Assembly: GCF_900635955.1 (NCBI RefSeq)
Contig: NZ_LR134201.1
Location: forward strand, 1,860,001 to 1,924,000
DNA length: 64,000 bases
Origin: Cedecea lapagei
GTDB taxonomy: Bacteria > Pseudomonadota > Gammaproteobacteria > Enterobacterales > Enterobacteriaceae
Direction of reading: 5' to 3'
The translations under genes and the position numbers were made by a program. Below are positions 10,718 through 19,365 of this stretch, one piece after another (the first letter of the stretch is position 1; the number at the start of each line of letters is the position of its first letter). The notes under the pieces are model-generated. The model was not told the DNA's origin. It searched no databases and saw only the letters and a program-made list of their open reading frames with translations.

Positions 10718-10737
10718 TACTGTTTATATATACAGTA
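10718..10737. promoter_or_regulatory. LexA (SOS) box of umuD
   Basis: TACTGTTTATATATACAGTA, matching the 20-base consensus in all key positions (CTGT-N8-ACAG). It lies 19 bases before the umuD remnant. On the plus strand it is 175 bases before the oligopeptidase gene, which is unlikely to be its target. Confidence 0.9.
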
Positions 10738-10911
10738 TACAGGTAAAAAACGCAGTTCAAGCGGGAAAGAACAGGCTTTTGCTAAGCCCTTCGTTTTGCG
10801 AGTGAAAAAAGCTCGCACGTACCGGCAGAACCCCATAAGCCTTCAGGTGTACTGGAAATCAGCATAGTGATATGGTCAGCAGCAGGCCCGTACCCAACAA
10901 AAGGACGCGTG

Positions 10912-12948
10912 ATGACACAGCCAGAGATTCAGGATTTACTTAACCAGCTTGAAACCCCGCAGGATGCAGCGGCGCTGAGCTGGGTGGAAAAGCAAAACCA
11001 GCGCACCATGGAGAGATTCGCCAAAGGAGAGCGTTTTCAGCAGATGCGAGGCGCCATTCTGAGAGCGCTTGACGATAAAACCAACATTCCCTGGGGTAGC
11101 CATTACCGCGAGAAGGTCTATAACTTCTGGCAGGATGATGAGCACCCACGAGGTATCTGGCGGCGCACCTCTGAAGCCTCTTATTTTACCGCTGAACCAG
11201 AATGGGAGACGGTGCTGGACATCGATCGTCTGAACCAGGACGAAGATGCTAACTGGAGCTACCATGGCGCAGAGCTGCTGCATCCTGACTACTCGCGGGC
11301 GCTGATCTTTTTATCCAGCGGTGGCGACGCCTGCGAAATTCGTGAATTCGACCTGGTGAAGAAAGCGTTTATCCGCGACGGATTTTTCCTGCCGGAAAGC
11401 AAAAGCCTGGTAAGCTGGGTGGATGAGAATACCCTTCTGCTGGCGCTGGACGCCGGTAAAGACACGCTTACCGCCTCTGGCTATCCGCGTCGCGCTCATC
11501 GCTGGAGCCGCGGCACCTCGCCTCAGGAGGCACCGCTGATTTACGCAGGCGAAGCAACGGATATGGGCGTTTCAGCCTGGCATGACGATACCCCCGGCTT
11601 TGAGCGAGATCTGGTGCACTGCAGCAAAGATTTTTACCGAGGGCAAACCTGGCTGCTAACCGGCCAGAACACGCTGACGCTTATCGAGATCCCCGAAGAT
11701 GCCTCCTGCGGATTTTTTAAAGACTGGCTGCTGGTCACGCTGACCTCCGACTGGCAGACAGAAAATGACACCTGGCCGGCCGGGGCTTTACTGGCCATTG
11801 ATTTTGTTGATTTTCAGCGGGGCAAACGCGATTTTATTCCGTTATTCACGCCGAATTCGCGCACCACGCTGCAGGGCTACAGCACGACCCGTGATTACCT
11901 TCTGCTTAACCTGAGTCAGGATGCCGTCGAAAAAGTCGATATTGTGAAAATTAATGACGGCCAACGTCACTGTGTGAAAACGCTGGAGCTGCCCGATTTT
12001 ACCGGTGTCTCCGCCAACGGCATTGACGATGAAAGCAACCGCTATCGCCTGGTGAGCCACGGTTTTCTCCAGCCCAATAGTCTCAGCTATGGCAATCTGG
12101 ACAACGATACGCTCAGCCTTGTTAAGCAAGCCCCAGCCTGCTTTGACCCTGCGGCATTTAACGTAACTCAGCATTTCGCCCTGTCTCAGGACGGCACGCG
12201 CGTCCCCTATTTCCAGGTTGCGGCAAAAGCGCTAACGCTCTCCGGCGATAACCCGACCTTACTCTATGGCTACGGCGGATTTGAGGTCTCTTTAACCCCC
12301 CATTATCTCGGTTCAAAAGGGGCAACCTGGCTGCAAAAAGGCGGCGTCTACGTCGTCGCCAATATACGCGGCGGCGGCGAATATGGTCCCGCATGGCACC
12401 AGGCTGCGCTCAAACAGCATCGGCACCGGGCCTGGGAAGATTTTACCGCCGTCGCAACCGATCTCGAGGCACGTAAAATCACCCGCCCTGCCAGGCTTGC
12501 GGCCCGAGGCGGCAGCAACGGCGGCCTGCTGATTGGCAATATGCTCACCGACTATCCAGCGCTCTTCGGTGCGCTGGTGTGCGAAGTCCCGCTTCTGGAT
12601 ATGCTGAACTACCATCGCTGGCTGGCGGGAGCCTCATGGATTGCCGAATATGGCGATCCGGACGTTGCCGAAGAGCGAGAGTGGCTGCTGCGCTACTCCC
12701 CGTTCGACAAAGTGACCGCAGGCGTGGATTATCCGCCAACGCTATTTACTACCGGTACCCAGGATGACCGGGTCAGCCCGGCGCATGCCCGCAAGATGGT
12801 GGCGCGTATGCAGCAGCAAGGGCACGACAATGTCTGGCTGTATGAGGAAACGGATGCCGGCCACGGTAGTGCGCCGGAAAATAGCCAGGTAGCCTCTCAA
12901 CAGGCGATGGTCGAGGAGTTTCTCTGGCAGATGTTGAGCGGAGAGTAA
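10912..12948 (+). CDS. Prolyl oligopeptidase family serine peptidase (S9)
   Basis: 678-residue cytosolic peptidase of the prolyl oligopeptidase/oligopeptidase B clan, cleaving short peptides. An N-terminal beta-propeller (residues about 1-400) is followed by an alpha/beta-hydrolase domain with the nucleophile elbow GGSNGG, Asp in TGTQDDRVSP and His in DAGHGSAPE. The start at 10912 (MTQPEIQDL) has AAGGA 7 bases upstream; the GTG at 10867 is less likely. It is a different branch from the classical ptrB gene, so no symbol is given. It stands alone behind the broken umuD locus and is followed by a strong terminator. Confidence 0.85.
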   Translation: MTQPEIQDLLNQLETPQDAAALSWVEKQNQRTMERFAKGERFQQMRGAILRALDDKTNIPWGSHYREKVYNFWQDDEHPRGIWRRTSEASYFTAEPEWETVLDIDRLNQDEDANWSYHGAELLHPDYSRALIFLSSGGDACEIREFDLVKKAFIRDGFFLPESKSLVSWVDENTLLLALDAGKDTLTASGYPRRAHRWSRGTSPQEAPLIYAGEATDMGVSAWHDDTPGFERDLVHCSKDFYRGQTWLLTGQNTLTLIEIPEDASCGFFKDWLLVTLTSDWQTENDTWPAGALLAIDFVDFQRGKRDFIPLFTPNSRTTLQGYSTTRDYLLLNLSQDAVEKVDIVKINDGQRHCVKTLELPDFTGVSANGIDDESNRYRLVSHGFLQPNSLSYGNLDNDTLSLVKQAPACFDPAAFNVTQHFALSQDGTRVPYFQVAAKALTLSGDNPTLLYGYGGFEVSLTPHYLGSKGATWLQKGGVYVVANIRGGGEYGPAWHQAALKQHRHRAWEDFTAVATDLEARKITRPARLAARGGSNGGLLIGNMLTDYPALFGALVCEVPLLDMLNYHRWLAGASWIAEYGDPDVAEEREWLLRYSPFDKVTAGVDYPPTLFTTGTQDDRVSPAHARKMVARMQQQGHDNVWLYEETDAGHGSAPENSQVASQQAMVEEFLWQMLSGE

Positions 12949-12953
12949 GCATG

Positions 12954-12985
12954 GGCGGTGCGTAAAGGGCGCACCGCCTTTTTAT
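12954..12985 (+). terminator. Rho-independent terminator of the S9 peptidase gene
   Basis: 9-bp stem GGCGGTGCG / CGCACCGCC with a 7-base loop followed by TTTTTATT, beginning 6 bases after the stop codon. Confidence 0.9.
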
Positions 12986-13078
12986 TAGAAGTTCTAATCC
13001 ATCAGCATATTTTTTAATTTTTATTTATCGCTTAAACGCTATGTAATCCCTCTTGAATCATTCAAAGGAGACCGAAAC

Positions 13079-13477
13079 ATGGCTGGTGAAAATAACCTTG
13101 AAATCCTGCTCAGCAATGCCGCTCCCGAGCTTAACCCGGGAAAATATGTTTTTTGCACTTTAGTCACCCCGTCTGCGGAATTAAAAGATGCCGCCGTTGT
13201 GGCCGTTCGCGAGGCGGAAGGCGTCACGCTGGTGCTTCCTCAGGATCTGGCGGATAAACACGCCGTGAGCTATGACTATGTCGCCAGCTGGATCACCCTG
13301 AAAATTCACTCATCCCTCGCCGCCGTTGGTCTCACCGCCGCGTTTTCTCGTGCACTGGCAAATGAAGGCATCAGCTGTAACGTAGTAGCGGGTTACTACC
13401 ACGACCATATTTTTGTTGCCCATAAAGATACCGAATCGGCGATGGCGGTATTATCGTCTCTGGCAACGGAACTATAA
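13079..13477 (+). CDS. ACT-domain protein
   Basis: 132 residues; two ACT-like modules of the small stand-alone type (COG3602-like). Features are PGKYVFCTLV near the start and the second ACT repeat with SCNVVAGYYHDHIFV. ACT domains bind amino acids or similar small ligands; no catalytic domain is attached, so it may be a free regulatory or binding protein. Start at 13079 with AAAGGAG upstream. Single-gene unit, convergent with the hydrolase gene that follows. Confidence 0.75.
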   Translation: MAGENNLEILLSNAAPELNPGKYVFCTLVTPSAELKDAAVVAVREAEGVTLVLPQDLADKHAVSYDYVASWITLKIHSSLAAVGLTAAFSRALANEGISCNVVAGYYHDHIFVAHKDTESAMAVLSSLATEL

Positions 13478-13532
13478 GCAGGTAAAGGCAAAGAAATAAG
13501 GGGTGACTTTCGTCTCCCCTTATCGCGCTCTA

Positions 13533-14369
13533 TCAGCTACGGATAAATTTCAGGATATCCGCATTGATGGTGTCGGCGTGCGTAGTGTGCATCCCGTGTG
13601 GGTAGCCAGGGTAAATATGCAGCGTGCTGTTAACGAGCAGTTTATCCTGCAGGATGGCGGCGTTTTTGTAAGGCACAACCTGATCGTCATCGCCCTGCAG
13701 CACCAGGACGGGAACGGTGATAGCCTTCAGATCGTCCGTCTGATCGGTTTCTGAAAACGCTTTAATGCCTTCATAGTGTGCTTTGGCGCTGCCGGCCATG
13801 CCCTGCCGCCACCAGTTACGAACGGTGCCTTCAGATACCTCCGCGCCCTGACGGTTAAAGCCATAAAATGGGCCAGAAGCCACATCGAGGTAAAATTGCG
13901 CGCGATTTGCAGCCAGCGCCTTGCGGAAGCCATCGAAAACGTCAATCGGCGTCCCGTCCGGGTTGCCTGCCGTTTTCACCATCAGCGGCGGAACGGCACT
14001 GACTAAAACGGCTTTTGCCACGCGCCCCTGAGGCTGCCCATATTTTGCCACATAGCGAGCCACCTGGCCGCCGCCGGTGGAATGCCCTACGTGTACGGCG
14101 TTTTTCAGATCAAGGTGCTCCGCTACGGCAGAGGCATCGGCCGCATAATGATCCATATCATGCCCTTCGCTGACCTGATCGGAACGGCCATGTCCGCGAC
14201 GGTCAAAGGCGATAACCCGAAAACCTTGCGCCAGGAAGAACAGCATCTGGTTGTCCCAGTCATCGGCACTTAGCGGCCAACCGTGATGAAAAACAATCGG
14301 CTGGGCCTCTTTTGGCCCCCAGTCTTTATAGAAGATATTGACGTCATCTTTTGTTTTTACGAAGGTCAT
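13533..14369 (-). CDS. Alpha/beta hydrolase, cofactor-free haloperoxidase/perhydrolase type
   Basis: 278 residues. Catalytic triad by motif: Ser in GHSTGGG, Asp in LQGDDDQVVP and His in PGYPHGMH; oxyanion region HHGWPLSADDW and DRRGHGRSDQ, as in non-haem chloroperoxidases (esterases with perhydrolase side activity). Start at 14369 (MTFVKTKDD) behind GGAGTGAGG; the GTG nine bases upstream is inside that site. No signal peptide, so cytosolic. Isolated gene; the 234 bases upstream (14370-14603) hold no gene I can see. Confidence 0.85.
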   Translation of the reverse strand: MTFVKTKDDVNIFYKDWGPKEAQPIVFHHGWPLSADDWDNQMLFFLAQGFRVIAFDRRGHGRSDQVSEGHDMDHYAADASAVAEHLDLKNAVHVGHSTGGGQVARYVAKYGQPQGRVAKAVLVSAVPPLMVKTAGNPDGTPIDVFDGFRKALAANRAQFYLDVASGPFYGFNRQGAEVSEGTVRNWWRQGMAGSAKAHYEGIKAFSETDQTDDLKAITVPVLVLQGDDDQVVPYKNAAILQDKLLVNSTLHIYPGYPHGMHTTHADTINADILKFIRS

Positions 14370-14603
14370 AAACCTCACTCCTTGTCGCTATGAATTGCTT
14401 TTACCCAATAAAGCATAGCCCACGAGCAAGGTTTTGTTTTTACACCGGGCGAAGCGGCGCGGCTTTACTTTTAGTTTATTTATTGATCAATTATCCTCCA
14501 GCCTGAAAAAAGGGGCAGGAAAGCATAGCTAAAATAAAAAATATCCAGCGTGAGTTAAGGAATAGTCCTATAATTGCAGGAAACTAAATTTTAAGATATT
14601 GGT

Positions 14604-15176
14604 ATGAAAACATTCCATATTGCTGCGTTCCTGATTTCCAATAAAAGCAATGTCCTTAAGCAGTATTGGCGTGATGAAATCACTCCCAAATGCAAACTTA
14701 CACCGCATCGACTCTTCGTTGCGCATCGCTGTCGTACCCGGCATTTTTTGCTTTGGTGGCGGCTTGCCAGCCAGATGTTTATGAAAGGCAATAAGCGGCA
14801 AAAGCGGGTGGCCAGAAAAATCAGTTGGGCATTGCAGCGCAAATACGCCTCCGAGATAGGGCTGGCGGCAAACATCGGAACAAACCCCAAATTTATACAC
14901 CTGACCGGCGTAGTGATCTCAGACAAAGTTGAAATAGGTCATAATGCCGTCATCCATCAGAACATTACTATCGGTGTCCGGGACAACGACGACCACTCCG
15001 TAGCCAGGATTGGCAATAATGTCAGTATTGGTGCCGGGGTGTGTATTCTTGGTGGCGTAAACATTGGGGACAACGTAAAGATTGGCGCGACGGCCTTAGT
15101 GCTTGCCGATATACCGCAAAATTCGACATACACCTGCAGGATCACTCCCCTTATTACTGCCCATAGCCGCGCCTGA
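14604..15176 (+). CDS. Serine acetyltransferase-like hexapeptide transferase
   Basis: 190 residues. The C-terminal half is a left-handed beta-helix of hexapeptide repeats: IHLTGVVISDKVEIGHNAVI, ITIGV, IGNNVSIGAGVCILGGVNIG and VKIGATALVL. The N-terminal half is basic with aromatic residues (RTRHFLLWWRLA). This shape is found in acetyltransferases that modify surface sugars or serine; the genuine CysE N-terminal domain is missing. It lies next to a family 25 glycosyltransferase on the opposite strand, which hints at a role in surface polysaccharide decoration, but the substrate is unknown. AT-richer than the core genes, suggesting acquisition. Confidence 0.75.
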   Translation: MKTFHIAAFLISNKSNVLKQYWRDEITPKCKLTPHRLFVAHRCRTRHFLLWWRLASQMFMKGNKRQKRVARKISWALQRKYASEIGLAANIGTNPKFIHLTGVVISDKVEIGHNAVIHQNITIGVRDNDDHSVARIGNNVSIGAGVCILGGVNIGDNVKIGATALVLADIPQNSTYTCRITPLITAHSRA

Positions 15177-15242
15177 TTTAATTCAGCCCCTGCCGAAAAT
15201 TGGGTGGGGGTGAAGTTTGAAGACCTCTCGATGCCAGACTTT

Positions 15243-15964
15243 TTACCATCCTCTGTAGTAGCACGTGGATATACACCCCTGCTTTCCAGCCGGGCAATAG
15301 AGATCCGTTTGTATTTTAGACAGCGGTTTGTAAAACAAATGCTGATAATTTACATAATACTTCTGGATGTCACTGTAATCTGCTTTCTGGTGCCCCAGAC
15401 AGGGATACAAGCCAAGCCAATTACCGTCCGGCATAAATTTTGTCCAGTATGAATCAATTGCATAACGCTGCTCAGCTTTAGTATCGAGTAGACTGACCGC
15501 CTCCGCCAATATCTCAATGAGCTTCGCTCTGTAATTGCGATTGACCAGATAGGCACAGGCACAAAAGGCATGGATAATTTTAAGCAATATACGATTGCAT
15601 TTCAGAGGCTGGACATTAAAATAATTCCCCGCCAGCATAGCGACGTCCCAGTCACGGTTCTGCAGCATGGCGATAAACTCATTGGCCTTTGAGATATGCT
15701 CAAAATCACAATTGAATTCCATATCATCCTCTATTATAAGTATATCTCCCATGCCTCCTGCTCAGCTAGTTTTAATATTTTAAGATGAGAAAGCGTACAG
15801 CCGATATAGCCTTTAGCCGATTCAATTGCTTCAAAACGAATAATTTTACTTTCCGGGACACCCAGCCGCCTGAGCTCATTTGTAATGCTTTCCCGTCTAT
15901 CCTCTCTTGATTTAAGATTGATATAGATTACTTTATCAACGCCTGATAAATTAATTTTCAACAC
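15243..15964 (-). pseudogene. Glycosyltransferase family 25 (LPS/LOS type), frameshifted
   Basis: Cytoplasmic sugar transferase of the GT25 family, which adds galactose or other sugars to lipopolysaccharide or lipooligosaccharide. The N-terminal part (from about 15964, VIYINLKSREDRRESI, then GCTLSHLKILK) and the rest (GDILIIEDDMEF, with the metal-binding EDD motif) are in different frames; adding one G to the three-G run at 15748-15750 joins them into about 240 residues. Start is uncertain between GTG 15964 and TTG 15961. Convergent with the acetyltransferase gene. Low GC compared with the core, so probably transferred. Confidence 0.8.
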
Positions 15965-16187
15965 CGCCCCTTAAAATTCACGCCATCATAAACCTGACGC
16001 TTATATTAGCCGCCACCCTGAGTTAACAATATGAAAACAACAACCTCTGTTATTATTTAGGAAACCAGACCGGGCTTTTCTCTTGTGCGGTGGCAGCGGC
16101 TGCAGGCAACAGACTGAAGGAGGGATCCCATTGACAGGCATTCAACATCTGAACCTTATGTTCATCTGATCATGGAGTTCCCCTGTA

Positions 16188-16440
16188 GTGGGTAAGGATG
16201 AGCAAAAAACGCATTACATCGTAATGAGCAGCAGGGACCCGTGCGGTGCCGCTGTAAAACATACTGGAATTCGCCGCCGGAATCCGTACCATACACGCCA
16301 CACTTACGCATGCTGGCTGCTATCGGCCGGTGCGAACCCCTCTTTTATTGCAAGTCAGATGGGGCATGAAAACGCGCAAAGGGTGTATGACGTCTGCGCC
16401 GCATCGAGTGAACATGCTTAACGGCAAGCTGTCGCTTTGA
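16188..16440 (+). pseudogene. Phage tyrosine integrase, C-terminal remnant
   Basis: The 3' end of a prophage integrase, facing ttcA. YHTRHTYACWLLSAGANPSF, then QMGHENA and VYDVCAA give the H-x-x-R, Gly-His and tyrosine elements of the catalytic domain; the last few codons (MLNGKLSL) are in another frame ending at 16440. Everything before about 16235 is not integrase-like. The fragment ends 48 bases before the ttcA start codon, the same relative position and direction as intR of the Rac prophage in E. coli K-12. A prophage therefore once occupied this site and was lost. Confidence 0.85.
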
Positions 16441-16447
16441 AAAAGTT

Positions 16448-16466
16448 TGCCCCTTATATGCCCCTT
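16448..16466 (+). repeat. Direct repeat TGCCCCTT between integrase remnant and ttcA
   Basis: Two copies of TGCCCCTT, 11 bases apart (16448-16455 and 16459-16466), in the 48-base gap between the integrase end and ttcA. Short direct repeats flanking an integrase gene are often arm-type integrase sites or part of an attachment site; this is inference. Confidence 0.4.
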
Positions 16467-16488
16467 TTGGTTTCAGAGACAGTAAATA

Positions 16489-17423
16489 ATGCAATCGAAT
16501 CAAGAAGCTACAAAGAAAGAGCAGTACAACCTGAACAAGTTGCAGAAACGCCTGCGCCGAAACGTGGGTGAAGCAATTGCCGATTACAACATGATTGAAG
16601 ACGGCGACCGCATCATGGTTTGCCTTTCCGGCGGCAAAGACAGCTACACCATGCTGGAGATCCTGCGTAACCTTCAGCAAAGCGCACCGATCAGCTTCAG
16701 CCTCGTAGCGGTGAACCTCGACCAAAAACAGCCGGGCTTCCCTGAGCATGTGCTTCCCGCCTATCTGGAAGGCATCGGCGTTGAGTACAAGATTGTCGAA
16801 GAGAACACCTACGGTATCGTTAAAGAGAAGATTCCGGAAGGTAAAACAACCTGTTCCCTGTGCTCGCGCCTGCGTCGCGGCATTCTCTATCGCACAGCCA
16901 CCGAGCTGGGTTGTACTAAATCGCGCTGGGCCACCACCGCGACGATATCTTGCAAACGCTGTTCCTGAACATGTTCTACGGCGGCAAGATGAAAGGGATG
17001 CCGCCGAAGCTGATGAGCGACGACGGCAAACATATCGTTATCCGTCCGCTGGCCTACTGCCGCGAGAAGGATATCGAGCGTTTTGCCATTGCCCGCGAAT
17101 ACCCGATTATTCCGTGTAACCTGTGCGGCTCGCAGCCAAACCTGCAGCGCCAGGTGATCGCCGACATGCTGCGCGACTGGGATAAACGCTATCCGGGCCG
17201 CATCGAAACCATGTTCAGCGCGATGCAAAACGTGGTGCCGTCGCACCTGTGCGATACCGCGCTGTTTGACTTTGCAGGCATTACCCACGGTTCAGAAGTG
17301 GTGAACGGCGGCGACCTGGCGTTCGATCGCGAAGAGATTCCGATGCAGCCGGTTGGCTGGCAGCCGGAAGAGGAAGGCGCGGATGCCTCTCTGCAGCGTC
17401 TGGATATTCTGGAAATCAAATAA
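16489..17423 (+). pseudogene. ttcA: ttcA, tRNA 2-thiocytidine synthetase, single-base frameshift
   Basis: ATP-dependent enzyme that thiolates cytidine 32 of certain tRNAs, using an iron-sulfur cluster. The PP-loop CLSGGKDSYTML and the cysteine pair in TTCSLCSR are in the first frame (16489-16968); GHHRDDILQT, FLNMFYGGKMKG and PCNLCGSQPN are in the second (ending at 17423). One A missing from the run at 16918-16920 explains the break; restoring it gives 311 residues, the normal length. No other damage is visible, so sequencing error is likely. Upstream lies the integrase remnant; downstream a terminator. The usual neighbour dbpA is missing. Confidence 0.9.
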
Positions 17424-17429
17424 TCCTGC

Positions 17430-17455
17430 TTCCCTCTCCGTCCGGAGAGGGAAAA
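17430..17455 (+). terminator. Terminator hairpin after ttcA
   Basis: 10-bp stem TTCCCTCTCC / GGAGAGGGAA with loop GTCC, beginning 7 bases after the ttcA stop codon. A short A/T run follows on either side, so it may serve both ttcA and the convergent small gene. Confidence 0.8.
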
Positions 17456-17457
17456 CT

Positions 17458-17610
17458 TCAGTGATGCGCCGGGGGGTCGATTATCGGCCTCGGGTCCGGG
17501 TCAGTCGGCGGGTCCGGAATGGGCTGCGGCTTTGGGATCGGGTCAGGCACCGGTACGGGTTCGGTTGGAAAAGCCGGGTCGCTCATCATCAGGCTGTTGC
17601 GATACAGCAT
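17458..17610 (-). CDS. Small proline-rich protein
   Basis: 50 residues starting MLYRNSLMMSDPAFPTEP, followed by a run of Pro-Asp/Pro-x repeats to the C-terminus (about one third proline). ATG at 17610 has AGGAG six bases before it; ATG 17616 would sit directly on that site. Similar short proline-rich ORFs exist next to zntB/fnrS in relatives, but I cannot give a function. It lies just downstream of the FnrS terminator on the same strand. Confidence 0.5.
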   Translation of the reverse strand: MLYRNSLMMSDPAFPTEPVPVPDPIPKPQPIPDPPTDPDPRPIIDPPAHH

Positions 17611-17665
17611 CGTCATCTCCTGGTCAGTGAATTGCCCTTTAAAGCATAGTCGACAAATGACGGAC

Positions 17666-17788
17666 AAAAAAAAGCCGACTGTTTAAAGTCGGCATGGTAT
17701 GAATCAATTGTGCTATGCAGTAATTCTAAAAAAGGAAGTAAGACAATATGGAGCGCAACGCCCATCGCTTGACGTTGCATTCACCTGC
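17666..17788 (-). ncRNA. fnrS: FnrS small regulatory RNA
   Basis: Hfq-dependent sRNA made under anaerobic conditions, repressing mRNAs of aerobic enzymes such as sodB and maeA in E. coli. The 5' part (GCAGGTGAATGCAACGTCAA) and the body through CTTACTTCCTTTTTT and GCATAGCACAATTGATTC match E. coli FnrS almost base for base. The 3' end is the hairpin GCCGACTTTAAACAGTCGGC followed by eight T. The 5' end was set by the E. coli transcript. It lies upstream of zntB's stop, between zntB and the small proline-rich gene, as in relatives. Confidence 0.95.
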
Positions 17789-17823
17789 GAGAGAGAGTTT
17801 GCCTCTATGCGACGCCAGGTTTC

Positions 17824-17837
17824 TTGATTTTGCTCAA
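17824..17837 (-). promoter_or_regulatory. FNR box of fnrS
   Basis: TTGAGCAAAATCAA on the minus strand, nine of ten matches to TTGAT-N4-ATCAA. Its centre is about 42 bases before the inferred fnrS start, the position of class II FNR activation. Confidence 0.85.
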
Positions 17838-17883
17838 TAACAACGCCGTTTTCGTCGGCTAATTCGGCTGGAATTACGCAATT

Positions 17884-18867
17884 TTACAGCCATTTACTGC
17901 GATGTAACCACCAGGCAACACCACCTATCAGAACCACCAACATAATGCAGAACAGGGCAAAGCCAAACGCCCAGCCGCCGCCGGGAATACCGCCCAGGTT
18001 AACGCCGAACAGCCCGGTTAAAAACGTACTGGGCAAAAACACCATGGCCATCAGCGACATGGTGTATGTCCGGCGATTTAAGGATTCCTGCATAACCTGG
18101 GAAATCTCATCGGTCATCACTCCCGTGCGGGCGATGCAGGCGTCGATTTCGTCGAGCCCCCTGCCCAGCCGGTCGGCAATGTCCTGCATGCGGCGGCGCT
18201 GATCGTCATTCATCCAGCTAAGCCGCTCGCTGGACAGGCGCGCGTAGACATCCCGCTGAGGAGACATATAGCGACGCATCACAATCAGCTGTTTACGCAG
18301 CAGCGCCAGCGCGCCACGGGGCGGAACCTGCTGGTCGAGCAGATTGTCTTCCAGATCGATAATTTTATCGTGCATTTGCTCGATAAATTCGCTGGCGTGA
18401 TCGGTGAGCGCATCGCAGGCATCCACCAGCCAGCTGCCGCAGTCGGTCGGGCCGGTTCCTTCATTGAGATCGTTAACCACATCGTCCAGCGCCAGCACCT
18501 GCCGCCTGCGGGTCGAAACAATCAGCCTCTCGTCGATGTAAAGCCGCACGGCCACCAGCTGGTCCGGACGCTCGTCGGTGCTGCCGTTAATGCAGCGCAG
18601 GGTAATCAGCGTTCCCTCTCCGACGCGTGACACGCGCGGGCGCATACTCTCGCCGGCTAAGGCGTCTCTGACATAGTTGGGCAGCAGCGGCGTATTAGCC
18701 AGCCAGTCAGCGCTGTCAGCGTTGGTATAATTGAGATGCAGCCAGCAGGGATGCTCGCTGTCGATAATTTCGTTGCTGTCGATGGGCCTTACTCCACCTT
18801 TACCGTCCAGTTGCCAGGCAAACACCGCGTCCGGCACGTGAAGCTCGCTGCCTTTAATTACATCCAC
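17884..18867 (-). CDS. zntB: Zinc transporter ZntB
   Basis: CorA-family inner-membrane zinc transporter, a funnel-shaped pentamer. 327 residues, equal to E. coli. The long N-terminal cytoplasmic domain with coiled-coil helix (residues 130-260) precedes two C-terminal transmembrane helices; the pore signature GVN is in LFGVNLGG between them, instead of the GMN of magnesium transporters. Start at ATG 18867 (MDVIKGSELHV). Codirectional with fnrS downstream but with its own upstream region of 133 bases before the ybiI terminator. Confidence 0.95.
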   Translation of the reverse strand: MDVIKGSELHVPDAVFAWQLDGKGGVRPIDSNEIIDSEHPCWLHLNYTNADSADWLANTPLLPNYVRDALAGESMRPRVSRVGEGTLITLRCINGSTDERPDQLVAVRLYIDERLIVSTRRRQVLALDDVVNDLNEGTGPTDCGSWLVDACDALTDHASEFIEQMHDKIIDLEDNLLDQQVPPRGALALLRKQLIVMRRYMSPQRDVYARLSSERLSWMNDDQRRRMQDIADRLGRGLDEIDACIARTGVMTDEISQVMQESLNRRTYTMSLMAMVFLPSTFLTGLFGVNLGGIPGGGWAFGFALFCIMLVVLIGGVAWWLHRSKWL

Positions 18868-19000
18868 CGCACAATCCTCAGGCTGAATCAGTTCTTTCTG
18901 TCAGTCTAGCCATCTCTGATACGAAGGCAACCGCCAGAGGTTGTCAAACGCGCTGAATTTGCAGAGAAAAGAGTAAATAAACCTTAACCGCAGGCACAAA

Positions 19001-19024
19001 AAAACCGGGCATTTGCCCGGTTTT
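19001..19024 (-). terminator. Terminator after ybiI
   Basis: 10-bp stem AAAACCGGGC / GCCCGGTTTT with ATTT loop, followed on the minus strand by further T residues; 3 bases after the ybiI stop codon. Confidence 0.9.
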
Positions 19025-19026
19025 GA

Positions 19027-19293
19027 CTAGCGCAGCTGGCTGTCTTTCGATCCGCGTCGATTATAGCCAGAGAAGGTTGCCCGATGGGTGTCCTCGGCTT
19101 GCTGACATCTGATGCACAATCTCACCCCCTGAATGGCGCTGCGCCGGGCTTCCGGAATGCGCTCTCCGCACGCCTCACAGTACAACAGACTTTCGCCTTT
19201 CGGCAGTTCACTGCGCGCTCTGGCAACGGCGTCGTCCACGGTGCTGTCGATTTGCTCCTGAACGGCGTCGTCATTGGCCCAACCTGATGCCAT
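19027..19293 (-). CDS. ybiI: DksA/TraR-type zinc finger protein YbiI
   Basis: 88 residues, the E. coli length. It starts MASGWANDDAV and ends NRRGSKDSQLR, both typical of YbiI. The zinc finger is CEACGERIP...CIRCQQ. Proteins of this family resemble the small TraR group that binds the secondary channel of RNA polymerase, but YbiI has no established function. In E. coli ybiI is far away (near fiu), so it has been relocated here between zntB and mppA. Confidence 0.95.
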   Translation of the reverse strand: MASGWANDDAVQEQIDSTVDDAVARARSELPKGESLLYCEACGERIPEARRSAIQGVRLCIRCQQAEDTHRATFSGYNRRGSKDSQLR

Positions 19294-19365
19294 CTCGTCA
19301 CCTCCGCAATCGCTATGCCTGAGATGATAATAATAACACTTTTAGCGCACAAATTTTAGCCAGCG

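Noticed and set aside
10738..10860. Open frame of about 40 codons after the LexA box on the plus strand
   Set aside because: No start codon with binding site; the box clearly belongs to the minus-strand umuD fragment.
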